Shown here: one piece after another, positions 46,419 to 55,751 of the stretch
Layout: each line of letters opens with the position of its first letter
Numbering within the stretch: the first letter of the stretch is position 1
Position numbers and translations under genes: made by a program
Notes under the pieces: model-generated
Told to the model about the DNA's origin: nothing
What the model saw: only the letters and a program-made list of their open reading frames with translations
Database searches by the model: none
Assembly: GCF_019800885.1 (NCBI RefSeq)
Contig: NZ_JAHVKE010000002.1
Span: forward strand, 558,001 to 622,000
Reading direction: 5' to 3'
Length of the DNA stretch: 64,000 nt
DNA from: Maritalea mobilis
Lineage (GTDB): Bacteria; Pseudomonadota; Alphaproteobacteria; Rhodobacterales; Rhodobacteraceae

Positions 46419-48241
46419 CAGCTATCGGATTTCTTGCGCTTGAAGCTGCTGCGGATATTTCCGAACACGTCGGGCTTGTACCCTTGGCTGCGCATGATCG
46501 TGTACTGCTGGATGAAGGTGATCGTGTTGTTCGCGATCCAGTAGACCAGCAGGCCCGAGGCAAAGCTGCCCAGCATGAACATGAAGACCCAGGGCAGCCA
46601 CGCAAAGATCGCGGCTTGCGTCGGATCTGTGGGGGCCGGGTTCAGCTTTTGCTGGAACCACATCGAGATGCCAAGCAGCAGCGGCAGGATACCGATGAAG
46701 ATCAGCGCCATGATGGTGCCCGGTTCGGGCGCCGCGTAGGGCAGCAGGCCGAACAGGTTGATGATCGACGAGCTGTCGGGCGCGCTCAGGTCGTTCAGCC
46801 AGCCGAAGAAGGGCGCATGGCGCAGTTCCAGCGTGACGAAGATCACCTTGTAGAGCGAGAAGAAGATCGGGATCTGCAACAGGATCGGCAGACAGCCGGA
46901 GGCCGGGTTCACCTTGTTCTTCTTGTAGAGCTCCATCATCCCGCGCTGTAGCGCTTCGCGGTCATCGCCAGCGCGTTCCTTGAGCTTCTCCATCTCGGGC
47001 TGAAGCTCGCGCATCTTGGCCATCGAGACGTAGGACTTGTAGGCCAGCGGGAAGAGCACGGCCTTGACGATGAGCGTCAGCGCGATGATCGCGAGGCCCA
47101 TGTTGCCGATCAGCTGGTTGAGCGTGTGCAGTAGCCAGAACATCGGCTTGGTCAGGAAGTAGAACCAGCCCCAGTCGATCGAGTCGACGAAGCGGTCGAT
47201 GCCACCCACGTCCTGGTATTCGCGGATGGTTTCCCATTCCTTTGCTCCGGCGAACAGCTGCGTCGTCATCTCGGCGGTTTCGCCCGGCGCGACGGAGACG
47301 GCGGGCATGCGCGCCTCGGTCTGGTAGATGTCGGCGGAGGCGACGTATTTCGTGACCGAGGTAAAGGCCTGGCCCGCACCCGGGATCAGCGTGGTCATCC
47401 AGTACTTGTCGGTGAAGCCGATCCAGCCATTCTCGGTGACGTTGACAACCTCGGCCGGGGCACCTTCGCGCGCGACCAGGTCGAGATCGGGCATGTCGTC
47501 ATAGGCGATCTCGTCCAACTCGCCATCGACCTTGCGGACCACGCCTTCGTGCAGGATGAAAAAATTCTGCAGGTCTTCGGGCAGGCCGTGGCGGGCGACA
47601 ATGCCATAGGGCGCAAGGCGCACTTCGGCCTCGGTGCTGTTCTCGACCGACTGCGTGACCGTGAACATGTAATCTTCGTCGATCTCGATCACGCGGCGGA
47701 AAATAAGGCCTTCGCCGTTGTCCCAACGCAAGGTGACCGGGCTGTCCGGTGTCAGGGTTTCCCCGTCTTCCACGGTCCAGGGCGTGTCGGCGCCGGGAAC
47801 CTGGTCAAAGCCGAGGTCGCCACCGGGGGCCCAGCCATAGAGCGCGTAATAGGGTTCGGCGGTGCCGACGGGCGACAGAAGCCGAACGATGGGCGAGTCG
47901 GGATCGAGGGTTTCGTCGTAGTTGCGCAGCGACAGGTCGTCGATCCGGCCGCCAAGCAGCGAGATCGTGCCCTCGACCGAGGGGGTGTCGATGGGCAGGC
48001 GCGCGGCCTCGCTGAGCGCGACCTCGGTCAGCGCGGTCGCGTCGATGGCGACCGGATCATCCGGTGTATCGGCCGCGGGCGGTGCAACGGCCATGTCCAC
48101 GCCGCCACCGGCGCTTTCCTCGGCCACGGGGATGGCGTTGGGGTCCTCCACCGGCTCGGGCGGGGGGAACAGCACAAACCATACGAGGATGACAAGCATG
48201 CTGAGGCCGGTGGCCAGAATGAGATTGCGGTTGTCTTCCAT
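46418..48241 (-). CDS. yidC: Membrane protein insertase YidC
   Basis: Inner-membrane insertase/foldase, 607 residues. An N-terminal membrane anchor (LILATGLSMLVILVWFVLF) is followed by a proline- and acid-rich linker, the large periplasmic domain (about residues 90-355), and the five-helix core beginning at TKPMFWLLHTLNQLIGNMGL. The core has Lys at the site of the conserved groove Arg (LIVKAVLFPLAYKSY) and the cytoplasmic hairpin MRELQPEMEKLKERAGDDRE. The C-terminus is basic. It is separated from its usual partners yidD-rnpA-rpmH by ttcA, an EAL gene and a reversed DUF900 gene. Confidence 0.96.
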   Translation of the reverse strand: MEDNRNLILATGLSMLVILVWFVLFPPPEPVEDPNAIPVAEESAGGGVDMAVAPPAADTPDDPVAIDATALTEVALSEAARLPIDTPSVEGTISLLGGRIDDLSLRNYDETLDPDSPIVRLLSPVGTAEPYYALYGWAPGGDLGFDQVPGADTPWTVEDGETLTPDSPVTLRWDNGEGLIFRRVIEIDEDYMFTVTQSVENSTEAEVRLAPYGIVARHGLPEDLQNFFILHEGVVRKVDGELDEIAYDDMPDLDLVAREGAPAEVVNVTENGWIGFTDKYWMTTLIPGAGQAFTSVTKYVASADIYQTEARMPAVSVAPGETAEMTTQLFAGAKEWETIREYQDVGGIDRFVDSIDWGWFYFLTKPMFWLLHTLNQLIGNMGLAIIALTLIVKAVLFPLAYKSYVSMAKMRELQPEMEKLKERAGDDREALQRGMMELYKKNKVNPASGCLPILLQIPIFFSLYKVIFVTLELRHAPFFGWLNDLSAPDSSSIINLFGLLPYAAPEPGTIMALIFIGILPLLLGISMWFQQKLNPAPTDPTQAAIFAWLPWVFMFMLGSFASGLLVYWIANNTITFIQQYTIMRSQGYKPDVFGNIRSSFKRKKSDS

Positions 48242-48368
48242 GGTCGCCGAGATCCCTCGTTCACAATGCAGGAGGGTTCAACAGAAGGGGGGTGCAAAGG
48301 TCAAGGGGCGTTTTCCGCGCGCCCGCCTTGTTTCCAAGGCGAATCGGCGCCGCGCGCTGTTGTCGCGC

Positions 48369-49940
48369 TCAGCCGGGTTTGGCCGCAGCCGTGCTGGTGC
48401 GCGGATCGCTCCGCCCCGGGCCGCACGCAAGCGCCGCATTGTGCGCGATGATCCAGTCGATGACGTTTTCGCGGGGCATGGGGCGCGCGATGGCGAAGCC
48501 TTGCAGATGCGTGCAGCCCATCTCGACCAGTTTGACCCGCTCCTCCGCGGTTTCGACACCTTCGGCCAGCGCGTCGACCCCCAGTTCCCGCGCCATGGCA
48601 AGGATCGCGGCGACCATGGACTGCTGTTCCGGGTCGTGGTCGATGCCGATCACGAAGGACCGGTCGATCTTGAAGCGGCTGACGCCGAACCGGCGCACGG
48701 CGGCCAGCGAGGCCTGCCCGATGCCGAAATCATCAAGGTCAAGGCGAACCCCTTCGGATCCGAGGGAGGACAGGGTTGCGATCACCACATCATCGGTCGA
48801 TTGCGCGGCCACGGTTTCGAGGATTTCGACGACCAACCGGTCGGGGCGCAGATCGAACCGGTCCAGATCCCAGCGAATCCGCTCGGCGAGAGACGGGTCG
48901 CGCAACTCGGCGGCCGAGAAATTGACGGACACCGTGGGGACGTTCAGTCCGGCCAGATCCCAATCCTGCAAAGCGGCCAGCGCATCGCGCAGCATCTTTT
49001 GGCCAAGGGCCTGCATCTGGCCGGCATCGACGATGGCCCCGAGGAAATCGGCCGGACCCAGGACACCCAGCCTGGGATGGTGCCAGCGCGCCAGCGCCTC
49101 GAAACCGGTGATGGCATCGGTGCGCGCCCGGACCTGCGGCTGGAACCAGGCCCGGATATCGCCCGAGGCCAAAGCGCCTTCGACCTCATCGGTAAGGCGG
49201 GCGCGGGCACGGCGGGCGCGCAGCATGCCGGGTGCAAAGGCGCGCACGCTGTTGACGCCCGCCCCATGTGCGTCGGCCAGGGCGGCTTCGGCCGCGTCCA
49301 TAGTGGCGCCAGCCGGGTCCGCGGTATCGCGAAGCAGGGCGGCGTGCCCGACCGAGGCGGTGATGCGGATGGACGTGCCGTCAATGGCCATCGGTTCGGC
49401 AATCGCGGCGCGCAGGCGCGACACGATCCCGTCGCGTATCCCCAGCCGGGCCGCCGGCACCGGAGCCAGCGCAATGGCAAAGCGCGCATCGCCCAGCTTC
49501 GCGATCACGTCATCATGGCGCAGAACGCTACGCAGGCGGTCGAGGCAGTGCAGCGCGATATCGGCCGAGGTTTCCGCCCCCCACCGATCGGCGATGTCGC
49601 GCCAGTCGTCGATTTCGAGAAGGATACAGGCGCTCTCGTGGTGCGGCATTCGAGCTGTCCGCTCCAGCAGGTCCAGCACCGCCTGCCGACCGGGGAGGCG
49701 CGCGCTGTCATGCGGGCGCGTCGGCGGATCCCATGTGGCCCCTGCGTGTCCGAGAGAAATGGATTGCAGGGCCAGAAGCGCGGGCAACAGGAGGCTTGTG
49801 GCCAGCAGCAGGCTTGCATCTCCGATCTCGTGCGCAACAAGGATCAAGAGCGGGAAGATGGCCAGAACGTCGAGCCGCGACAGTGCGCGGCGCAGAATGC
49901 GCTGTGCCCGGGTCGCGCCCGCAATCAGCCCGCTGACCAT
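48369..49940 (-). CDS. Membrane-anchored EAL-domain c-di-GMP phosphodiesterase with degenerate GGDEF
   Basis: Predicted cyclic-di-GMP phosphodiesterase, 523 residues. Two hydrophobic segments are near the N-terminus (LAIFPLLILVAHEIG and LLLATSLLLPALLAL). The GGDEF-like domain follows, but its signature is KLGDARFAIAL, so cyclase activity is unlikely. The EAL domain keeps the catalytic elements: FEALARW, SVNFSAAEL, VEILETVA, LDLDDFGIGQASL, FKIDRSFV, ALAEGVETAEE and LQGFAIARPM. ATG at 49940 has GAAGGA upstream; an in-frame TTG 21 codons earlier is less likely. It lies between ttcA and yidC on the same strand; the 127-nt gap to yidC has a CGCCTTG-TTTC-CAAGGCG inverted repeat (48324-48341). Confidence 0.9.
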   Translation of the reverse strand: MVSGLIAGATRAQRILRRALSRLDVLAIFPLLILVAHEIGDASLLLATSLLLPALLALQSISLGHAGATWDPPTRPHDSARLPGRQAVLDLLERTARMPHHESACILLEIDDWRDIADRWGAETSADIALHCLDRLRSVLRHDDVIAKLGDARFAIALAPVPAARLGIRDGIVSRLRAAIAEPMAIDGTSIRITASVGHAALLRDTADPAGATMDAAEAALADAHGAGVNSVRAFAPGMLRARRARARLTDEVEGALASGDIRAWFQPQVRARTDAITGFEALARWHHPRLGVLGPADFLGAIVDAGQMQALGQKMLRDALAALQDWDLAGLNVPTVSVNFSAAELRDPSLAERIRWDLDRFDLRPDRLVVEILETVAAQSTDDVVIATLSSLGSEGVRLDLDDFGIGQASLAAVRRFGVSRFKIDRSFVIGIDHDPEQQSMVAAILAMARELGVDALAEGVETAEERVKLVEMGCTHLQGFAIARPMPRENVIDWIIAHNAALACGPGRSDPRTSTAAAKPG

Positions 49941-50018
49941 GATCTCGCTTTCCTTCTCCGATGACGCAAACGCACGGCGACGTCGGACAAGGCTTACCGT
50001 CAAAAGCCAAACAGGCGC

Positions 50019-50924
50019 TTAAAGACGCCGGGATTGTTCCTGAGAATTGTTCCGATCTGCGCGCGTCAGGCCAGCGAAGTCGAACAGGCCGGAATCAAGC
50101 AGGTGCGAGGGGCGCGCGCTCATCAGGGCCGAGAACATCTTTTGCCGGCGGCCCGGAGCCTTCTCCTCCCACCCGTCGAGCATGCGCTTGATCGCCTGGC
50201 GTTGCAGGCCGTCCTGGCTGCCGCAGAGGTCACAGGGAATGATCGGGTAGTCCATGGCCCGCGCGAAACGCTCGCAATCGGCCTCGGACACATGGGCCAG
50301 CGGGCGCAGCACGAACAGGTCGCCCTCGTCGTTCACCAGCTTGGGCGGCATCGTCGCCAGCTTGCCGCCGTGAAAGAGGTTGAGGAAGAAGGTTTCAAGA
50401 ATGTCGTCGCGATGATGGCCGAGAACGACCGCGCTGCATCCTTCTTCGCGCGCGATGCGGTAAAGGTTGCCGCGCCGCAGTCGCGAGCAGAGCGCGCAAT
50501 AGGTCCGGCCCTGGGGGACCTTGTCCATCACGATGGAATAGGTGTCGGCATATTCGATGCGATGCGGCACGCCCATCCGTTCGAGAAATTCTGGCAGGAC
50601 GGTCGCGGGAAACCCCGGCTGCCCCTGGTCGAGGTTGCAGGCCAAGAGGTCCACCGGCAAAAGGCCGCGCCACTGCAACTCGGTCAGGGCGGCGAGCAGG
50701 GTGTAGCTGTCCTTGCCGCCAGACAGGCAGACCAGCCATTTCTCGCGCGGGGCGTCGGGCGCGCGCCGCTCGATCATGCCGTAGCGGTCGATCGCCTCGC
50801 GCGTGTCCTTGATGATCCGCTTGCGGAGCTTCTTGAACTCGGTCGTCTTGGGCGCACCGAAAAACAGCGGGTGAATATCGTCCCCCGCCTCGTCGGTCTG
50901 TGGTTGGTTTTCGCGGTCCAGCAT
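50019..50924 (-). CDS. ttcA: tRNA 2-thiocytidine-32 synthetase TtcA
   Basis: ATP-dependent enzyme that thiolates C32 of certain tRNAs using an Fe-S cluster; 301 residues. PP-loop [17 protein letters not shown] near residue 64. Cluster cysteines are in [14 protein letters not shown] and [14 protein letters not shown]. Substrates in E. coli include tRNA-Arg isoacceptors, and a tRNA-Arg(ACG) gene lies elsewhere in this window, though that proximity is likely chance. EAL gene follows 78 nt downstream in transcription order. Confidence 0.95.
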   Translation of the reverse strand: MLDRENQPQTDEAGDDIHPLFFGAPKTTEFKKLRKRIIKDTREAIDRYGMIERRAPDAPREKWLVCLSGGKDSYTLLAALTELQWRGLLPVDLLACNLDQGQPGFPATVLPEFLERMGVPHRIEYADTYSIVMDKVPQGRTYCALCSRLRRGNLYRIAREEGCSAVVLGHHRDDILETFFLNLFHGGKLATMPPKLVNDEGDLFVLRPLAHVSEADCERFARAMDYPIIPCDLCGSQDGLQRQAIKRMLDGWEEKAPGRRQKMFSALMSARPSHLLDSGLFDFAGLTRADRNNSQEQSRRL

Positions 50925-51030
50925 GGGCGCCCGTCTATCCCCTGCGCGATCTTCTGCCTAGGGGAAAACCACCATTTCGCCGCGACGCCAGCCTCGCGCA
51001 TACTGGATGGGCCGAAGGGAGGGTCACTGC

Positions 51031-51978
51031 ATGGATTACGTCTTTTCCGTCCGGTCCATCCGGCAAGGGGCATTCATCGCCGAGCCGGGCGCGAGCCATT
51101 TCCTGGCCGTGCCCGCGCATGAGCCAGCGCCGACGCCCGACCATGTGATCCGCAAATCGGCCTGGGTCGACGCGGTGTTCGAGGCGGCGCGCCATGGCCA
51201 GCAGAACGATGGGCCGCGCGGCGATATCCTGTTCTACATCCACGGGTTCAACACCCCGCAGGAGGTGATGCTGACCCGTCACCGCAAGATCCGCGCGCAT
51301 CTGGAGGGGATGGGCTTCGAGGGCGTGGTGGTCAGCTTCGACTGGCCCGCGGCCAACATGGCGCTGAATTACCTGGAGGATCGTCTGGACGCGAAGATGT
51401 CGGCCTTTCGGCTGGTCACCGAAGGCATCGCCAGTTTCGCGCGGCTGCAACGGCCCGACTGTTTCGTGAACCTGCACCTGATCGCGCATTCGACCGGCGC
51501 CTATGTGGTGCGCGAGGCCTTCGACGATGCCGATGACCGCCCCGGCGTCGCCGCACACAGCTGGTCGGTCAGCCAGGTTATGCTGATCTCGGCGGATGTC
51601 TCCTCGGCCTCGCTGGCGGCGGACAGTTCGAAATCCTCGTCGCTTTACCGCCATTGCGTGCGGCTGACGAATTACCACAACCCGTTCGACAACGTGCTGT
51701 CCCTCTCCGACATCAAGCGCATCGGGGTCGCCCCGCGGGCGGGCCGGATCGGCATCATCGACGAGCCGCCGCAAAAGGCGATCGACATCAATTGCGGCCC
51801 CTATTTCGACGCGAATCGGGAGGGTTTCGCCCATCTCGACTACCCGGCGCACACCTGGTGGTTCGAGGATGCGCTTTTCATGGAAGACGTCTTGCACACG
51901 ATCCGGGGCGCGGTGGACCGGCGCGAGATCCCGACGCGGATCGCCTCGGACGGGGGAACGTGGCTGCGCTTTGGCTGA
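51031..51978 (+). CDS. DUF900-type alpha/beta hydrolase
   Basis: Predicted serine hydrolase of the DUF900 (PF05990) alpha/beta-hydrolase family, 315 residues. The oxyanion strand ILFYIHGFNTPQE is near residue 70 and the nucleophile elbow LIAHSTGAYVV near residue 155 gives Ser in H-S-T-G. A late His (ALFMEDVLHTI region) may complete the triad. ATG at 51031 is preferred since AAGGGAGGG precedes it; another ATG eight codons upstream is in frame. It is the only plus-strand gene inside an otherwise minus-strand block, ending 4 nt from the yidD stop. Substrate unknown. Confidence 0.85.
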   Translation: MDYVFSVRSIRQGAFIAEPGASHFLAVPAHEPAPTPDHVIRKSAWVDAVFEAARHGQQNDGPRGDILFYIHGFNTPQEVMLTRHRKIRAHLEGMGFEGVVVSFDWPAANMALNYLEDRLDAKMSAFRLVTEGIASFARLQRPDCFVNLHLIAHSTGAYVVREAFDDADDRPGVAAHSWSVSQVMLISADVSSASLAADSSKSSSLYRHCVRLTNYHNPFDNVLSLSDIKRIGVAPRAGRIGIIDEPPQKAIDINCGPYFDANREGFAHLDYPAHTWWFEDALFMEDVLHTIRGAVDRREIPTRIASDGGTWLRFG

Positions 51979-51982
51979 CGCC

Positions 51983-52204
51983 TCAGTCCGGCACGTTGTC
52001 GATGCCGGAACCGCCCCACGGGTGGCAGCGCAGGATGCGGCGCGCGGCCAGCCAGCCGCCCTTGATCGCGCCGTGTTTTTCCAGCGCTTCCATCGCGTAG
52101 GCCGAGCAGGTCGGCTGATACCGGCAGGAATGGCCAACCCAAGGTGAGAACACCGCGCGGTAAAAGCGGACGGGCAGCGAGGCGATATAGGCGAGCGGGG
52201 TCAT
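51983..52204 (-). CDS. yidD: Membrane protein insertion efficiency factor YidD
   Basis: Small membrane-associated protein that assists YidC insertion; 73 residues. [20 protein letters not shown] with [20 protein letters not shown] and [13 protein letters not shown] are diagnostic, including the conserved cysteines. ATG at 52204 overlaps rnpA by 4 nt, giving the typical rnpA-yidD coupling. Confidence 0.95.
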   Translation of the reverse strand: MTPLAYIASLPVRFYRAVFSPWVGHSCRYQPTCSAYAMEALEKHGAIKGGWLAARRILRCHPWGGSGIDNVPD

Positions 52205-52596
52205 CGGTGCAGTTTCCTCAGCGCGCGGCGCAGGTCGTCCTGCATGGCGCCGAAATCGCGCGTGGCGGTCTCGTCCTTGCGCCCGATCAGAACATAATCC
52301 CAACCCGGCTTGCCCTCCAGCGGCAGAACCGCGCGGGCGATCTCGCGCAGGCGGCGCTTGGCGCGGTTGCGGGCGACCGCGTTGCCGACCTTTTTCGAGC
52401 AGGTGAAGCCCACGCGGATCGGGGCCTCGGACGCTTCGTCCGGGGCACGCTGGCGGGCTTGCAGAAGGAAGGCGGGGCAGGGGACGCGGCGGGCCCGGGC
52501 CGCGCGCAGGAAATCGGGACGCTTGCTCAGCGTCGCAACAGAAAAAGCCCCCGGCGACCCATCGGTCGGCAGGGGCATATCCTCAGCGGGTGCCAT
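52201..52596 (-). CDS. rnpA: Ribonuclease P protein component
   Basis: Protein subunit of RNase P, which matures the 5' end of tRNAs; 131 residues, with an N-terminal extension. The RNR motif is [17 protein letters not shown] near residue 73, preceded by [11 protein letters not shown]. Start at 52596 is the first ATG; a second in-frame ATG six codons later cannot be excluded. 23 nt after rpmH and overlapping yidD. Confidence 0.95.
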   Translation of the reverse strand: MAPAEDMPLPTDGSPGAFSVATLSKRPDFLRAARARRVPCPAFLLQARQRAPDEASEAPIRVGFTCSKKVGNAVARNRAKRRLREIARAVLPLEGKPGWDYVLIGRKDETATRDFGAMQDDLRRALRKLHR

Positions 52597-52619
52597 GGCA
52601 CCAGAGCCGATGGGCGCGA

Positions 52620-52757
52620 TCAGGCGCTCAGCGACTTGCGGCCGCGGGCGCGGCGGGCGTTCAGGATCTTGCGGCCGGCCTTGGTGGCCATGCGCGCGCG
52701 GAACCCGTGGCGGCGCTTGCGAACCAGGTTCGAAGGCTGGAAGGTGCGTTTCGACAT
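52620..52757 (-). CDS. rpmH: 50S ribosomal protein L34
   Basis: L34, 45 residues, highly basic: [20 protein letters not shown] followed by [23 protein letters not shown] at 52757 was chosen within a longer open frame because it gives the conserved protein and has GGAGAGAG upstream. First gene of rpmH-rnpA-yidD, with a strong promoter about 90 nt upstream. dnaA, the frequent neighbour, is not in this window. Confidence 0.97.
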
Positions 52758-52845
52758 CGTCTCTCTCCGCGTCTTGCGTCTCGGGCCATGCCGGGGAGCG
52801 CGGAAGCGCGTCTCACGATACGGCTGGAATCTGTGATGAAACGCG

Positions 52846-52874
52846 CTGATACGGACTCTCGGACCACATGTCAA
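52846..52874 (-). promoter_or_regulatory. Sigma70-type promoter for rpmH-rnpA-yidD
   Basis: On the minus strand TTGACA (52874-52869), 17-nt spacer, TATCAG (52851-52846). Predicted start near 52839, about 80 nt upstream of rpmH. The -35 is a perfect consensus. Confidence 0.75.
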
Positions 52875-52893
52875 CAAAGCTGAGCCGCGAAAA

Positions 52894-53379
52894 TCAGCTT
52901 TCCAGCGCGGCGGCAAGATCCTCGATCCGGGCCGGTGTGTAGACGGCGACACCGGCGCGGATCAGGGCCTCGGCCACCACGCCGCGCCCGGGCTGGCGGA
53001 TGCCATCGAAGCGACCCGAATAGACGAAGCCGGACCCACAGGACGGGCTGCCATCGATCAGGAGCGCGTGACGGCATCCATGGCGCTGGGCGAGCGTAAC
53101 GGTCAACTGCGCCCCGGTGAGAAAGGCGGCGGTGACGTCGGTGTCATCTATCGTCCGGATCGTACCCTGGCCGTCCAGCACGGATGCCGCGTCGGCACCA
53201 GGGGCGATCTCCGCGGGCGGGCGGGGCGTCGGCAGCCCTGCCGCGACCTCGGGGCAGAAGGGGATCAGGCGCCCCTCTTCCTTCCAGCGCGACAGAAGCC
53301 GGTCATGCAGCGTCTTGGCGCGCCCGTCGTAGCGCACGGGGCGGCCCATCAGGCAGGCACTGACAAGAATGGGCTGCAT
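52894..53379 (-). CDS. DUF523 protein
   Basis: Conserved protein of unknown function, 161 residues, DUF523 family. [17 protein letters not shown] at the N-terminus, [20 protein letters not shown], and [16 protein letters not shown] with paired cysteines are the family features. ATG at 53379 is chosen over an in-frame start 21 codons upstream, because the family begins directly with the ILVSACL strand. It lies upstream of the rpmH promoter on the same strand, and diverges from the TVP38 gene. Confidence 0.88.
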
Positions 53380-53559
53380 GATCGGCGTTCCGCTCGTTAC
53401 AGGGACAGCCCAAGTATTACGGAAAACGGATGGTTCCGTCACGGTTTACGTGCTGTGCGTCACGGGGCATCACTCACCCGTGAGCGGCCTGTCGCCTGCC
53501 ACTCAAGGGGCGCATGTAAGGGGCAACGCACTGGCCAACCCCCGGAAAAGGTGATTGCA

Positions 53560-54297
53560 ATGGACCGAACTGTGACAGACGACACACGCAGATCCCCCTT
53601 GGGGCGGCTTTTGCCGCTGGTGCTGATTGCGGCGGTGGCCGGGCTTGGCTGGTATTTCCTGCGGGATACACTGAATTTCCAGACACTGGCCGAAAATCGC
53701 GAGCGGCTCATCGACTTTCGCGACGCGAACTACGCGGTGACAGCGCTGGTTTTCGTTGCCGTCTATGTCGCCATCGTGGCCTTTTCCCTGCCGGGCGCGA
53801 CCATAGCCACGCTGACGGGCGGGTTCCTTTTCGCGACCTTCCCCGGTGCGCTGTTCAACGTGATCGCCGCGACCACGGGCGCGACGGCCATCTTCCTTGC
53901 CGCCCGGTGGGGGCTGGGAGAGAAACTGGCTGCCCGCATGGATGCCTCTGACGGGATGGTGCGGCGGATCAAGACGGGTATCGACGAGAACCAGTGGTCG
54001 ATGCTGTTCCTGATCCGGCTGGTGCCGGCGGTGCCGTTCTTCGTCGCCAATATCGTGCCGGCTCTGGTCAATGTGCGACTGTCCCGCTTCGTGATCTCGA
54101 CCTTCCTCGGGATCATCCCCGGCGCGGTCGTCTACACCTCGGTCGGCGCGGGGCTGTCCGAAGTCTTCGCCCGGGGCGAGACGCCGGACCTCGGCATCAT
54201 CTTCGAACCTCAAATCCTCTTGCCGCTGCTGGGACTTGCGGCCTTGGCTCTGCTTCCGATCATCCTGCGCGCGGTGCGCGGTAAGAAAGGCCTGTGA
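53560..54297 (+). CDS. TVP38/TMEM64-family (DedA-like) membrane protein
   Basis: Integral membrane protein with the SNARE-associated (VTT) domain, 245 residues. N-terminal helix LLPLVLIAAVAGLGWYFL, then the VTT core with VAIVAFSLPGATIATLTGGF, NVIAATTGATAIFLAARWGL, and RLVPAVPFFVANIVPALVNV. The DedA/VTT family has roles in lipid scrambling and membrane-potential maintenance. ATG at 53560 follows GGAAAAGG. One base separates its stop from the flavoprotein start, so the two are probably made together; fused or adjacent VTT-flavoprotein pairs occur in other bacteria. Confidence 0.88.
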   Translation: MDRTVTDDTRRSPLGRLLPLVLIAAVAGLGWYFLRDTLNFQTLAENRERLIDFRDANYAVTALVFVAVYVAIVAFSLPGATIATLTGGFLFATFPGALFNVIAATTGATAIFLAARWGLGEKLAARMDASDGMVRRIKTGIDENQWSMLFLIRLVPAVPFFVANIVPALVNVRLSRFVISTFLGIIPGAVVYTSVGAGLSEVFARGETPDLGIIFEPQILLPLLGLAALALLPIILRAVRGKKGL

Positions 54298-54298
54298 C

Positions 54299-55717
54299 AT
54301 GACCAATCGACTCGAAACCGATATCTGCGTGATCGGGGCAGGCTCGGGCGGGCTTTCGGTGGCTGCGGGCGCGGTTCAGATGGGCGCGCGCGTGGTCCTG
54401 ATCGAAGGGCACGAGATGGGCGGCGATTGCCTGAATTTCGGCTGCGTCCCGTCAAAGGCGTTGCTCGCCGCCGGACACAAGGCGCATGATACAGCGCAGA
54501 CGGCCTTTGGCGTGGCGGGCCACGAGCCAGCCCCTGACTTCGACGCTGCCAAGGATCATGTCCGCTCGGTAATCGAGACAATCGCCCCCGTCGACAGCCA
54601 GGAGCGGTTCGAGGGCCTGGGCGTCCACGTCATCCGCGACATGGCCCGGTTCGTTTCGGAGGCCGAGGTTCAGGCCGGCGACACGGTGGTGAAGGCGCGC
54701 CGTTTCGTCATCGCGACCGGATCGCGCCCCTTCGTGCCGCCGATCCCGGGCCTCGACGCGGTGCCGCATCACACCAATGAAACCATCTTCGACCTGCGCG
54801 ACCGCCCCCGGCACTTGCTGATCATCGGCGGTGGCCCGATCGGGATGGAGATGGCGCAGGCGCATCGGCGTCTGGGCTGCGAGGTGACCGTGCTGGAGGG
54901 CGACAAGGCCCTTGGAAAGGATGATCCCGAGGCGGCCGAGATCGTTCTGGCTTCGCTGCGCGCCGAGGGGATCGAGATCGTCGAGGGTGCGCAAGTCGCC
55001 CGCGTCTCCGGGGGTGACGGTAACATCACGCTGGACACCGAGGACGGGCGCAGTTTCTCCGGCTCGCACCTGTTGGTCGCGGTCGGGCGGCAGGCGAATG
55101 TCGATACGCTCGACCTCAAAAAGGCGGGGGTGAAGTATGACACGCGCGGCGTGACCGTGGACAAGGGGCTGCGCTCGACCAATCGCCGCGTCTATGCCGT
55201 GGGCGACGTGGCGGGCGGGATGCAGTTCACCCATGTCGCGGGCTATCATGGCGGGCTGGTGATCCGCCCGCTTTTGTTCGGCCTTCCCGCCAAGGCCAAG
55301 ACCGCGCATATTCCCTGGGCGACCTATACTGATCCGGAACTGGCGCAGGTCGGCCTGACCGAGGCGCAGGCGCGCAAGGCGCATGGCGACAAGCTGTTCG
55401 TGGCGCGGGCCGAGTTCGCCTATAACGACCGCGCCATCGCGACGGGGCAGACCCGGGGCTTCGCCAAGGTCATGGTGGTGAAGGGCAAACCGGTCGGCGC
55501 AACGATCGTGGGTGCAGGGGCGGGCGACCTGATCCAGACCTGGGCGCTGGCCATTGCCAACGGCATGAAAATGTCCGCCATCGCGAGCATGGTCGCGCCC
55601 TATCCGACGATGGGAGAGATTAACAAACGCGCTGCGGGGGCCTATTTCTCTCCCAAGCTGTTCGAGAACCCTTGGGTCAAGCGGGTGGTGCGCACGATCC
55701 AGCGCGTCATTCCCTGA
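54299..55717 (+). CDS. FAD-dependent pyridine-nucleotide-disulfide oxidoreductase, MerA-like core
   Basis: Flavoprotein of the dihydrolipoamide dehydrogenase/mercuric reductase family, 472 residues. FAD site VIGAGSGGLS, redox-active pair Cys44-Cys49 in GGDCLNFGCVPSK, NAD(P) site IIGGGPIGMEMAQ, and second FAD site VYAVGDVAGGMQF. The usual His of lipoamide dehydrogenase is replaced by Tyr in VAPYPTMGE, as in MerA, but the MerA N-terminal metal domain and C-terminal cysteine pair are absent. Hg(II) reduction is therefore not supported; the electron acceptor is unknown. It is coupled to the TVP38 gene and sits 34 nt before the kinase gene. Confidence 0.9.
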   Translation: MTNRLETDICVIGAGSGGLSVAAGAVQMGARVVLIEGHEMGGDCLNFGCVPSKALLAAGHKAHDTAQTAFGVAGHEPAPDFDAAKDHVRSVIETIAPVDSQERFEGLGVHVIRDMARFVSEAEVQAGDTVVKARRFVIATGSRPFVPPIPGLDAVPHHTNETIFDLRDRPRHLLIIGGGPIGMEMAQAHRRLGCEVTVLEGDKALGKDDPEAAEIVLASLRAEGIEIVEGAQVARVSGGDGNITLDTEDGRSFSGSHLLVAVGRQANVDTLDLKKAGVKYDTRGVTVDKGLRSTNRRVYAVGDVAGGMQFTHVAGYHGGLVIRPLLFGLPAKAKTAHIPWATYTDPELAQVGLTEAQARKAHGDKLFVARAEFAYNDRAIATGQTRGFAKVMVVKGKPVGATIVGAGAGDLIQTWALAIANGMKMSAIASMVAPYPTMGEINKRAAGAYFSPKLFENPWVKRVVRTIQRVIP

Positions 55718-55751
55718 GCCCCGAGGCTAACGGCAAGGAGTACCGCGCGGC

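Noticed and set aside
47922-49964. 680-codon plus-strand open frame
   Set aside because: Antisense to yidC and the EAL gene, both with catalytic or structural motifs.
54299-55717. Mercuric reductase (merA) assignment
   Set aside because: The heavy-metal-associated domain and C-terminal vicinal cysteines are missing and no mer genes are nearby.
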